Of a stretch of 64,000 nt of DNA, positions 20,153-27,809 are shown piece after piece. Made by a program: the position numbers and the translations under genes. This stretch comes from Stappia sp. (GTDB lineage Bacteria > Pseudomonadota > Alphaproteobacteria > Rhizobiales > Stappiaceae). The notes beneath the pieces are model-generated. The model had not been told where the DNA came from. It ran no database searches and saw only the letters and a program-made list of their open reading frames with translations. The stretch's first letter is position 1, and the number at the start of each line of letters is the position of its first letter. The stretch spans positions 3,719,001 through 3,783,000 of the forward strand of contig NZ_CP157793.1 in the NCBI RefSeq assembly GCF_040110915.1, read 5' to 3'.

Positions 20153-20272
20153 CGCGCCTCAATGCCTTGCGCGAGCGTCACTCGCGCCTCGATGCCGTGC
20201 GCGAGCGTCCCTCGCACCTCGACGTTTTGCGCGAGCTTCACTCGCACCTCGACGTTTTGCGCGAGCTTCACT
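20153..20272. repeat. Four tandem 30-bp units across the tolC stop codon
   Basis: Units at 20153-20182, 20183-20212, 20213-20242 and 20243-20272. The last two are identical; the first two differ at several positions. The rightmost unit contains the stop codon (20268-20270, minus strand) of the TolC-family gene. The array lies in the convergent gap between that gene and the giant adhesin. The units are GC-rich with a GCGCGAG core and no clear hairpin plus T-tract, so I see no evidence that it is a terminator. Confidence 0.9.
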
Positions 20273-21635
20273 CGCGCGGGGCAAGCCGCAGCGCCCAGGT
20301 CTCCATGGTCGGCACCAGCCGGGTCTCGACCGCGATGGGCTCGGCCGCCACGCCGAAGCGCTCGGGCGCTAGCCGGCCGAGGGTTGCGAGCAGGAACAGT
20401 TCCGAGACCGTGCGGTCGTAGCGCGCGCCCTCGAAGGCGGTGCGGCTGTTCACCAGCTCCTGCTGGCCGTTGAGCACATCGAGCAGCGTGCGTTCGCCGC
20501 CGCGATACTCCATCTTCAGCCCCCGCACGGCGCGTTCGTTGGCCGAGATCGCCCGCTTCGCCGCCTCGGCCCGGCGGCGCGAGGCCTCCAGCTGCTTGAA
20601 GGCGGCGATGACGCTTTCGCGCACCTGAAGCCGCACGTCGTCGACCTCGAACTCCCGCTGCGCCGCCGTTTCGCGGGCCTGCCGGACGCTGGCGATATTG
20701 TCGCCGCCGGTGAACAGCGGCACATTGACCCGCACGCCGACGCGAAAATCCTCGGTCGCGCGGTCGGACAGGCGGTTGCGGTATTCGTTGAGATAGGAGG
20801 CGCTCGCCGTCACCCTGGGCAGCATGTCGCCGACGCTGGCGCGCGCCGCGAAGCGCGAGGCCCGGGCCTCGGAAATCTTCGAGCGCACCGTCGGATTGCC
20901 GCGCAGCGCCACGTCGATGGCCGCCCCCAGCGAGGCGGGCAGGAGATCCTGCGGCAGGGCGGGCCAGGCGAGCTTGTCGGGCGGCTTGCCGACGAGCCGC
21001 TCGAAACTCGCCTCGCTCGCCGCGAGCTGGCCCTTGGCGAGTTCCAGATCGGCCTGCGCCTCGTTGTAGCGGGCGCTGGCCTGATCGACATCCGTGCGCG
21101 TCGCATCGCCCAGTTCCGCGCGCCGGCGCGCCGCCGTGAGTTCCTGCGCCACCAGATGCGCGTAGCTCTTGCGATGGGAGAGGTTGCGCCGGTCGCGGAG
21201 GACCGACAGATAGGCCTGCCCCGTGCCGAACAGCAGATCCTGCTCCGCGCCGATCAGCTGCTCGCGCCCGGCCGCGCTTTCCTCATGCGCCTGATTGAGG
21301 CGGTTGATCCCGGAAAATCCCTGAAAAAGCGTCTGCTCGGCACGCACTTCCAGATTGTGCTCGATCCGGTCGTTGTCCTCGGCGTTCAGATGATCACGGT
21401 AGTCCCGGTTCTCCACGCCATAGCTGGCCGACACCTTCGGCAGGAAGGCGCTGCGCGCCTTCCAGATCCCCTGATCGGTGGCGCGCTGGCGGGCGCGCTC
21501 GGCCTTGAGCGCGGGCGAGGCCTGATAGGCGGAGCGCATGGCATCGCGCAGACTTTCGGCCTGCGCAGGGCCGATGCCCAGGGCGAGGCAGAGTGCGGCG
21601 ATGGCGGCACAGGATCTGATGGCCCGGTGGGACAT
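20268..21635 (-). CDS. TolC-family outer-membrane efflux/secretion protein
   Basis: 455 residues forming the outer-membrane channel of type I secretion. A signal peptide is visible (MSHRAIRSC... hydrophobic core ...GPAQA, cleavage near residue 26). The rest shows the two-fold repeated TolC pattern: SLRDAMRSAYQASPALKAERA near the start, AAIDVALRGNPTVRSKISEA in the middle, and the conserved end with YRGGERTLLDVLNGQQELVNSR and YDRTVSELFLLATLGRL. The start codon was chosen for the signal peptide and the ribosome site GAGAACGAGGA about 10 bp upstream; an in-frame ATG 14 codons further upstream is less likely. It faces the adhesin gene and is the probable outer-membrane partner of the ABC-HlyD operon 11 kb away. 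It could also serve other exporters. Confidence 0.93.
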   Translation of the reverse strand: MSHRAIRSCAAIAALCLALGIGPAQAESLRDAMRSAYQASPALKAERARQRATDQGIWKARSAFLPKVSASYGVENRDYRDHLNAEDNDRIEHNLEVRAEQTLFQGFSGINRLNQAHEESAAGREQLIGAEQDLLFGTGQAYLSVLRDRRNLSHRKSYAHLVAQELTAARRRAELGDATRTDVDQASARYNEAQADLELAKGQLAASEASFERLVGKPPDKLAWPALPQDLLPASLGAAIDVALRGNPTVRSKISEARASRFAARASVGDMLPRVTASASYLNEYRNRLSDRATEDFRVGVRVNVPLFTGGDNIASVRQARETAAQREFEVDDVRLQVRESVIAAFKQLEASRRRAEAAKRAISANERAVRGLKMEYRGGERTLLDVLNGQQELVNSRTAFEGARYDRTVSELFLLATLGRLAPERFGVAAEPIAVETRLVPTMETWALRLAPRE

Positions 21636-21766
21636 TGCGTTGAGTCCTCGTTCTCCAGAGTACTCAACGCGCAACATGGTTAAAGCCGCTTTAATCCGCT
21701 GCGGCGCGGCATCGTCCCGGACGGCCGCCGCCGCCCGGAACGCGCGCGCGGGCGCAGCGCCCCGCG

Positions 21767-22219
21767 TCAGTCCTTGGTGGTGAGAATCGTCTCGATCTTG
21801 TGCGGCGGATGGCCCGTCAGCGTCTTGTCGACCTCGGCGACGACACGGCTCGCCACCTCCTTGTGGAACGCCTTGCGCAGGTCGCCGAGCGTCATCGGCG
21901 GCGCCACCACGACGAGCTTGGAGAAGTCGCCCTTGTGCGCCGACTTGTAGAGCAGCTCGGCCATATCCTTGGCGAAGCGATGCTTTTCGATGGTGTGCCA
22001 GTCCGTCGGCTCCATCGCGCTGCGGTTGGGACCGAGCCCGTCGGGGCGGCGGCCGGGGGCATCCGTGCCCTGCTCGGACGTCAACGGGTTCTCGGTCTCG
22101 AGAAGCTCGATCACCTGGAAGTTGGGATAATCCGCATCGCCGTCGTTGCGGAAGACGAGCGCCTTCTCGCCGTCTCCAACGAGGATCCAGGTGTCTTTCT
22201 CGATACGCAGACCACTCAT
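21767..22219 (-). CDS. Host attachment family protein
   Basis: 150 residues of the 'host attachment protein' family (Pfam Host_attach), which is common in rhizobia and named for an attachment phenotype in plant-associated bacteria. Its biochemical role is not established. Family features are the opening DTWILVGDGEKALVFRN, the central HRFAKDMAELLYKSAHKGDF and the end PPHKIETILTTKD. The N-terminal WILVGDGxxA and VVVAPPMTLGDLRKAF parts resemble release-factor/eRF1-like folds, an impression only. The sequence is hydrophilic with no signal peptide, so it acts in the cytoplasm. It follows the TolC-family gene by 131 bp on the same strand without clear coupling. Location beside an adhesin system is suggestive but proves nothing. 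Confidence 0.85.
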   Translation of the reverse strand: MSGLRIEKDTWILVGDGEKALVFRNDGDADYPNFQVIELLETENPLTSEQGTDAPGRRPDGLGPNRSAMEPTDWHTIEKHRFAKDMAELLYKSAHKGDFSKLVVVAPPMTLGDLRKAFHKEVASRVVAEVDKTLTGHPPHKIETILTTKD

Positions 22220-22339
22220 GGTCGACCTCCTGATTCGTGTGGTTCGGATCGCCGGTGTTTCGAATCGCGGCCACGGCGGATGCGCCCAAGGGGGTCCGCG
22301 CCGCCGGTCTCCGTCACATAAGCCGATGCCGACACGCCC

Positions 22340-22789
22340 TCATATGCGTTCGATCAAATCCGCCAACAAGACGTCGACCCCGTCCGACAGCATGGCGAAC
22401 ACCTGTTCGAAGCCGTCCGGGCCGCCGAAATAGGGGTCGGGCACGTCGCGATCGAGAAACCGGACAAGGCGTGCTCCGCCCTTATCGGGCGACAACGCGC
22501 GCAGATCGGATAAGTTCGACGCGTCCATCGCCAGAATGTGCTCGAAGCGCGTGAAATCCCGGCGCGAAACCTGCCGCGCGCGCAAGGGCGTCAGGTCGAT
22601 ACCATGCGCACGGGCCACCGCCACCGACCGCGGATCGGGCGGTTTGCCCACATGCCAGTCGCCGGTTCCGGCCGAATCGACACGCACCCGCCCGGCGAGC
22701 CCCGCCGCCTCGAGCCGGGCCCGGCAGATCCCTTCCGCCAGTGGCGAGCGGCAGATATTGCCAAGGCAGACGAACAGGATCGACGTCAT
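22340..22789 (-). CDS. Low-molecular-weight protein tyrosine phosphatase
   Basis: 149 residues. The active-site loop C-x5-R with the following Ser is at the N-terminus (VCLGNICRSP), and the general-acid DP motif is near the end (VPDPYFGG). This arrangement is diagnostic for the LMW-PTP family. The start codon has a strong ribosome site, GAGGAGG, 8 bp upstream. Family members dephosphorylate tyrosine kinases of exopolysaccharide export or act in stress response; some relatives are arsenate reductases. No kinase or polysaccharide gene lies near, so the substrate is unknown. Confidence 0.92.
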   Translation of the reverse strand: MTSILFVCLGNICRSPLAEGICRARLEAAGLAGRVRVDSAGTGDWHVGKPPDPRSVAVARAHGIDLTPLRARQVSRRDFTRFEHILAMDASNLSDLRALSPDKGGARLVRFLDRDVPDPYFGGPDGFEQVFAMLSDGVDVLLADLIERI

Positions 22790-22973
22790 CGGCGGGTCCT
22801 CCTCTCGGTTCGGCGCCCCGTCTCGCGCCATTTGTCGCGTCGCGTTTCCCTTTGGGCGCCGCGACCGAACGTCCGCCGGCCAGGACACCGGGCTTTGAGG
22901 CGCATGGGTCCGGGACCATATGGTTTCGGGTCACACGGTTTTCGCGCGCCCCGCGCCGCCCTATCTCCCTTGG

Positions 22974-23037
22974 ACACGGGCTCCAATGAACACGGGCTCT
23001 AATGAACACGGACCCCAACAAACACGGGCTCCGATGG
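22974..23037. repeat. Four tandem 16-bp units upstream of phhB
   Basis: Units at 22974-22989, 22990-23005, 23006-23021 and 23022-23037, each beginning ACACGG, with a further degenerate copy after them. They lie between the divergent phosphatase gene and phhB. The unit length is not a multiple of three and no conserved reading frame runs through. The function is unknown. Confidence 0.85.
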
Positions 23038-23110
23038 AACGGGGTCCACGGACACGGGCGACGTCGCCCATCCGTCCGCCCGATCCCCCAAGGCAAACCG
23101 GAGGACACCC

Positions 23111-23404
23111 ATGGCCACCAAACTCGACGACGCCGCCCGCGCAACCGCGCTCGCCGAACTGGACGGCTGGACGGCGAGCGACGGTCGGGACGCCATCGAG
23201 AAAACCTATCAGTTCGCCGATTTCGTCGCCGCCTTCGGCTTCATGACGCGCGCCGCGCTGGTCGCGGAGAAGATGAATCATCACCCGGAGTGGTTCAACG
23301 TCTACAAGACGGTCAAGGTGACGCTCACGACCCACGACGTGGGCGGGCTGAGCGAGCTCGACCTCAAGCTGGCAAAGGCGATGGACGGCCTCGCGGCCGG
23401 TTGA
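23111..23404 (+). CDS. phhB: Pterin-4a-carbinolamine dehydratase
   Basis: 97 residues, the full length of the family. It dehydrates 4a-hydroxytetrahydrobiopterin to recycle the pterin cofactor of aromatic amino acid hydroxylases; bacterial relatives may have other pterin roles. The active-site motif is visible as [24 protein letters not shown] (written here only as a landmark: His-His-Pro-Glu-Trp around residue 56, and the THD at about 74-76). The start has GGAGG 7 bp upstream. No phenylalanine hydroxylase lies in the window. Confidence 0.93.
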   Translation: MATKLDDAARATALAELDGWTASDGRDAIEKTYQFADFVAAFGFMTRAALVAEKMNHHPEWFNVYKTVKVTLTTHDVGGLSELDLKLAKAMDGLAAG

Positions 23405-23439
23405 GCGCATGCGTCGACGGGCGACGGCAGCCGGCGCGT

Positions 23440-23679
23440 TCAGGTCGTCGGCCCGCGTTCAATAACGAAGACATGCACCTCGCCGTCCTGGTCCCGCGAG
23501 ACCAGCGCATGACCGGCCTCCTGGCAGAAATGCGGAATGTCGATCACCGACATGGGATCGGTCGCCTCGATCCGCACGCGGGTACCGGCGGCCAGGCGCG
23601 CCATCGCCTTGCGCGCCTTGAGCACGGGCAGGGGGCATTTCAGACCCTTGAGGTCGAGATCGAGATCGGTTGCGTCCAC
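23440..23679 (-). CDS. TusA-family sulfurtransferase
   Basis: 79 residues, SirA/TusA/YedF family of sulfur-carrier proteins. The catalytic motif C-P-x-P is at residues 15-18 (GLKCPLPVLKARK) and the domain ends with the usual beta strand (GEVHVFVIERG). A second cysteine, in IPHFCQEAGHAL, is also common in the family. I chose a GTG start at 23679 because GGGAG lies 7 bp upstream and the N-terminus then has family length. Whether it works in tRNA thiolation or general sulfur transfer cannot be told. It is convergent with phhB, 35 bp apart. Confidence 0.88.
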   Translation of the reverse strand: MDATDLDLDLKGLKCPLPVLKARKAMARLAAGTRVRIEATDPMSVIDIPHFCQEAGHALVSRDQDGEVHVFVIERGPTT

Positions 23680-23810
23680 CCGCAAGCTCCCGTTTCGGTG
23701 TGGTCGGTGAGGCCCGCCGGCGTCCTGTCGGCGCCGCGAACGATATGCTATGCGCCGGAGACGGATCGCGGGATGCGCCCGCATCGGCTGACGCAAAGGA
23801 TATGGGACGC

Positions 23811-24362
23811 ATGACGACAGACAAGAGCACCGCACTCGATATCCTCGATTTCTGGTGGCGGGCCGGTCCGGCGAAATGGTTCGCCTCGGACGCGGGGTTC
23901 GACGCGGAGATCGAGACACGCTTCGGCACGCTGGTGGCGCGCGCGCTCGATGGCGATTTCGCCGAGTGGGAGACGAGCCCGCATGGGGCGCTGGCGCTGC
24001 TGCTGCTGCTCGACCAGTTCCCGCGCAATCTTTTCAGGGGCACGGCCCGGGCATTTGCCGGCGACGGCCGGGCGCTGCGTCTGGCACAGGCGAGCCTGGA
24101 CGCCGGCTTCGACCGCGCCTTCCCGCGCGAGGCGCGCACCTTCTTCTATCTGCCCTTCGAACATGCGGAGGACATGGACGCCCAGCAGACGAGCGTCGAC
24201 CTGTTTCGCCGGCTCGGCAACCAGGAAACCTATTTCTACGCCCTGGTCCATCTGGACGTGATCCGCCGCTTCGGCCGCTTCCCGCATCGCAACGCGGCCC
24301 TCGGTCGCGAGACCACGGCGGAGGAACGCGCCTACCTGGAGGACGGCGGCTTCAGCGCCTGA
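23811..24362 (+). CDS. DUF924 family protein
   Basis: 183 residues of the DUF924 family (helical, TPR-like fold; function unknown). Landmarks are the opening DILDFWWRAGPAKWFA, the middle LALLLLLDQFPRNLFRGT and the end FYALVHLDVIRRFGRFPHRN, all strongly conserved in the family. The ATG at 23811 has AAAGGA about 11 bp upstream; an in-frame ATG at 23802 is too close to that site. It is a single gene, divergent from the TusA-like gene and closed by a strong terminator. Confidence 0.9.
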   Translation: MTTDKSTALDILDFWWRAGPAKWFASDAGFDAEIETRFGTLVARALDGDFAEWETSPHGALALLLLLDQFPRNLFRGTARAFAGDGRALRLAQASLDAGFDRAFPREARTFFYLPFEHAEDMDAQQTSVDLFRRLGNQETYFYALVHLDVIRRFGRFPHRNAALGRETTAEERAYLEDGGFSA

Positions 24363-24381
24363 CGCAAAGTGAGATTGAACA

Positions 24382-24424
24382 TTTTTTAAGCACATGCGCG
24401 CGGCGCATGTGCTTATTTTTTATT
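24382..24424. terminator. Rho-independent terminator after the DUF924 gene
   Basis: A perfect 12-bp stem AAGCACATGCGC / GCGCATGTGCTT (24388-24399 and 24403-24414) with a 3-base loop. It is followed by ATTTTTTATT and preceded by ATTTTTT, so it can work in both directions. Confidence 0.93.
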
Positions 24425-24529
24425 CAAGTGATCGGAAGACCTCCGTCCGCGCCTGACCGGTGCCGGGGCCCGGTCGGCCTACCCGCTTCCTGTCAAAACC
24501 ATCAGTATTTTCATGACCTTCCCGCTGGT

Positions 24530-24555
24530 TTGCGGCGGTGTTTTTTGCGCCGCAA
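24530..24555. promoter_or_regulatory. Dyad just upstream of the glnK promoter
   Basis: Inverted repeat TTGCGGCG / CGCCGCAA with a 10-base T-rich spacer, 6 bp upstream of the sigma-54 -24 element. The sequence does not match the NtrC consensus (TGCAC...GTGCA), and a position this close to -24 is unusual for an enhancer site. It may be an architectural or modulating site. Confidence 0.35.
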
Positions 24556-24561
24556 CACGAG

Positions 24562-25057
<496 letters not shown>

Positions 25058-25082
25058 TCGATCCCGAGCAGAGGAACATCCG

Positions 25083-26408
25083 ATGAAAAACCGTCTTCAA
25101 ATCCTGGGAGTGGCATCGCTCGCGCTGGTGGCGGGCAGCCTGCCCGCGCTCGCGCAGGACACGCCGGAATACGCGCTGGCCTCGCATACCGCCTATATCT
25201 TCAACACGCTTCTGTTCCTTCTCGGCGGCTTCCTCGTGATGTGGATGGCCGCCGGCTTCGCCATGCTCGAGGCCGGCCTCGTCCGGTCCAAGAACGTGTC
25301 GATGCAGTGCCTGAAGAACATCACGCTCTACTCGATCGCCGGCCTGATGTACTGGATCACCGGCTACAACCTGATGTACACGGGCGTCGACGGCGGCTTC
25401 ATCGGCTCCTTCGGCCCCTACAGCTTCGATCCCGTCGGCGGCGACGCGCTCGACACGGGCTATTCGACGGCCTCCGACTGGTTCTTCCAGATGGTGTTCG
25501 TCGCCACCGCGGCCTCGATCGTCTCCGGCACGCTGGCGGAGCGCATCAAGCTGTGGCCGTTCCTGCTCTTCGTCGTGGTGCTGACCGGCTTCATCTACCC
25601 GATCGCCGGCTCCTGGCAGTGGGGTGCGGGCTGGCTGTCCGAGATGGGCTTCTCCGACTTCGCCGGCTCGACGCTGGTGCACTCGGTCGGTGGCTGGGCC
25701 GCACTTGCCGGTGCGCTGATCCTCGGTGCGCGTAAAGGCAAATACGGCGCCGACGGCACCGTGCATGCGCTGCCCGGCTCCTCCATGCCGCTCGCCACGC
25801 TCGGCACCTTCATCCTGTGGCTCGGCTGGTTCGGCTTCAACGGTGCCTCGCAGCTCGCCATGGGCACCATCGGCGACGCCTCCGACATCTCGCGCATCTT
25901 CGCCAACACCAATCTGGCCGCCGCCGCCGGCGTGGTCGCCGCGGTCGTGCTCACGCAGATCCTCTACAAGAAGGTCGACGTGACCATGGTGCTCAACGGC
26001 GCGCTCGCCGGTCTGGTGTCGATCACCGCCGAGCCGCTGGCGCCCAGTGTCTGGCAGACGGTGTTCATCGGCGCGGTCGGCGGTGCCATCGTCGTCTTCA
26101 CCGTCCCGCTGCTGGACAAGCTGAAGATCGACGACGTGGTCGGCGCGATTCCCGTCCACCTGCTCGCCGGCATCTGGGGCACGCTGATCGTGCCGCTGTC
26201 GAACGGCGACGCCTCCTACGGCGTGCAGATCACCGGCATCGTCGCCTATGGCGTCTTCACCTTCGTGGTCAGCGGCATCGTCTGGTTCGCCCTCAAGGCG
26301 GCCATGGGCATCCGCGTCTCCGAGGAAGAAGAGGCGCTCGGTCTCGACAAGACGGAAGTCGGCGTCGAGGCCTATCCCGAGTTCGGTCAGGGCAGCCAGC
26401 GCGTGTGA
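25083..26408 (+). CDS. amtB: Ammonium transporter AmtB
   Basis: 441 residues with a cleavable signal peptide (to about ALAQ, residue 25) followed by 11 membrane spans. Key channel residues are visible: the twin histidines His200 (STLVHSVGGW) and His359 (AIPVHLLAGIWGT), and Asp192 in the conserved helix-capping position. The C-terminal tail carries the GxRVSEEEExxGLD motif, which contacts P-II. The ATG was chosen for the GAGGAA site and the signal peptide. It is the second gene of glnK-amtB and is closed by a strong terminator. Confidence 0.97.
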   Translation: MKNRLQILGVASLALVAGSLPALAQDTPEYALASHTAYIFNTLLFLLGGFLVMWMAAGFAMLEAGLVRSKNVSMQCLKNITLYSIAGLMYWITGYNLMYTGVDGGFIGSFGPYSFDPVGGDALDTGYSTASDWFFQMVFVATAASIVSGTLAERIKLWPFLLFVVVLTGFIYPIAGSWQWGAGWLSEMGFSDFAGSTLVHSVGGWAALAGALILGARKGKYGADGTVHALPGSSMPLATLGTFILWLGWFGFNGASQLAMGTIGDASDISRIFANTNLAAAAGVVAAVVLTQILYKKVDVTMVLNGALAGLVSITAEPLAPSVWQTVFIGAVGGAIVVFTVPLLDKLKIDDVVGAIPVHLLAGIWGTLIVPLSNGDASYGVQITGIVAYGVFTFVVSGIVWFALKAAMGIRVSEEEEALGLDKTEVGVEAYPEFGQGSQRV

Positions 26409-26462
26409 GCCCGGCCCACGATCTCCCGTAGCGACCGGTCGTTGCACCGATCGCACCTTGAA

Positions 26463-26491
26463 GCCCGGGGTTCGCGCCCCGGGCTTTTTTT
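26463..26491 (+). terminator. Terminator of glnK-amtB
   Basis: Stem GCCCGGGG / CCCCGGGC (26463-26470, 26477-26484), loop TTCGCG, followed by seven T. Confidence 0.93.
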
Positions 26492-26543
26492 ATCCGCCGC
26501 CGGCCCGCTGTGCATCCCCGGCCCGGCACCCGCCTATTGCCAG

Positions 26544-26578
26544 CCCCCTTGCCCGCCCCTTGCCCGCCCCCTTGCCCG
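26544..26578. repeat. Three tandem 11-12 bp units
   Basis: Units of the form C4-5-TTGCCCG at 26544-26555, 26556-26566 and 26567-26578 in the gap between amtB and the next gene. No other feature is seen in 26492-26709. Confidence 0.7.
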
Positions 26579-26709
26579 TACGGCCGGCGCCCGCCATGCT
26601 CGCCGGCGAGGCGAGACGGCGATTCGCCCGCCACCCGGCCGTGCGACGCGCATGCGGCCGCCCCTCGCCCGACATCGGACCCCGCCGCTGGCCGAAGAGG
26701 ATGACCGGC

Positions 26710-27138
26710 ATGCCCATGATCGTTTCGATCCCGCTGACGCTCGCGCCGCTGCTGGTCTACAACCTTCTCGCCTTCTGGTTTCTGGGCGACGTCGGCGGCG
26801 ACCCCTGGCTCGCCCCCATCCTGACGGTCGAACTCGTCTCCGGCGCCCGCTTCACGCTGGTGATCGGCGACCTGATGATCCTGGCCGGGCTGACCCTGCT
26901 CTTCGTCGAACTGCTCAAGGCGACGCGCACCGGCGTGGTCGCGCTGACCGACCACATCCTCTCCACCCTCGTCTTCGTCGCCTATCTGGTGGAATTCCTG
27001 ACCGTGCGCGAGGCCGCGACCTCGGTGTTCTTCATCCTGATGTGCATCTCGCTGGTCGATGTGATCGCCGGCTTCAGCATCACCATCAGCGGCGCGCGCC
27101 GCGACTTCGGCATCTCGCGCGGCGACGATCTTCCCTGA
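26710..27138 (+). CDS. Small integral membrane protein, unknown function
   Basis: 142 residues with three to four predicted membrane spans (about 5-25, 45-68, 75-98 and 105-128). I do not recognise the family. Charged loops are short: FVELLKATRTG after the second span and a polar tail GARRDFGISRGDDLP. The start is set at 26710 because the purine-rich site GAAGAGG ends at 26700, too close for the in-frame ATG at 26701; 26716 is also possible. The reading frame has ordinary codon use for this genome and the spans are well formed, so I consider it real. It stands alone behind the glnK-amtB terminator. Confidence 0.7.
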   Translation: MPMIVSIPLTLAPLLVYNLLAFWFLGDVGGDPWLAPILTVELVSGARFTLVIGDLMILAGLTLLFVELLKATRTGVVALTDHILSTLVFVAYLVEFLTVREAATSVFFILMCISLVDVIAGFSITISGARRDFGISRGDDLP

Positions 27139-27239
27139 CGCCTGCCCGCGCGCCGCGCTGGCCGAACGCACGCCGCGCAGAACGCGGTGCGTCGCCCCCT
27201 GCGCGCCGCTGAGGAAAAAGTTAACAAGTCGTTACCGCG

Positions 27240-27255
27240 TGGCATGGCATTTGCG
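27240..27255 (+). promoter_or_regulatory. Possible sigma-54 promoter
   Basis: TGGCATG-GCAT-TTGCG, close to the -24/-12 consensus with correct spacing, 57 bp upstream of a small unknown gene. The surrounding 60 bp are AT-richer than the neighbourhood (GTTAACAAGTCGTTACC just upstream). Confidence 0.45.
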
Positions 27256-27311
27256 CTAAACTCCCTGACACCAACGCCAATGTCTCGAATTGGCACGCTT
27301 GGGAGGCGCAT

Positions 27312-27680
27312 GTGCGGATCGTCAACGGCCCGCGTCCCGCATCGGGACCGACCAGATCGCAAGCCGGATCGCGAACCGGATCGCAAGGGCGCGGACCGTC
27401 CCGCGCCGAGGCGGCCGCGCGCGGCCCAACCCCGCCAGAGACCTCGGCCAGCGCGCTCGTCGCCGTTGAGCCGGTGGCCGCGACCGACGCGCCGCGCCTC
27501 TTCCGCCGCTACCGGCCCAACGCGCCGTTTCTCGCGCAGCTGATCGCGACCCACGAAAACCTGCCGCAGATGCGGGCGCTGCGCCGCGCGCCGGCCGACC
27601 ACGCGCTCGAGCGCTATCGCACGACCGAGCGGGCGCCCCGGCATCTCGATGCCGGCCGCGTTCTCGCCGTCAGCCGCTGA
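27312..27680 (+). CDS. Small basic protein, unknown function
   Basis: 122 residues from a GTG start with GGGAGG 5 bp upstream. The N-terminal half is low complexity (Pro, Arg, Ser, Ala). The C-terminal half, RPNAPFLAQLIATHENLPQMR followed by RRAPADHALERYR (two separate stretches), resembles a short conserved motif in many uncharacterised rhizobial proteins (FLAQLIA..., LPQxRxxRRA...). No membrane span or signal peptide. Its function is unknown; a nucleic-acid or protein-binding role is only suggested by the charge. A possible sigma-54 promoter precedes it. Confidence 0.6.
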   Translation: MRIVNGPRPASGPTRSQAGSRTGSQGRGPSRAEAAARGPTPPETSASALVAVEPVAATDAPRLFRRYRPNAPFLAQLIATHENLPQMRALRRAPADHALERYRTTERAPRHLDAGRVLAVSR

Positions 27681-27725
27681 CGCGCACCGGCGGACCAAGC
27701 CGGCCCGCGAACGTCAGCGCAGGGG

Positions 27726-27755
27726 TTTTTCAGTGGTCGCTTTTTCAGTGGTCGC
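27726..27755. repeat. Direct repeat of 15 bp, two copies
   Basis: TTTTTCAGTGGTCGC occurs twice without a gap (27726-27740 and 27741-27755), between the small gene and the 3' end of the gamma-glutamyltransferase gene. Confidence 0.9.
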
Positions 27756-27809
27756 GTAGCAGGCGGGCGGGTGCCGGTCCGGCGTCCCCGCCCGAAGTCT
27801 TGAAGCAGG

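Noticed and set aside
20153..20272. The four 30-bp units as a small CRISPR array
   Set aside because: The units touch each other without spacers and there are no cas genes.
22482..23144. Open frames through the 16-bp repeat region between the phosphatase and phhB
   Set aside because: They run through tandem repeats and the antisense of the phosphatase gene, with no family features.
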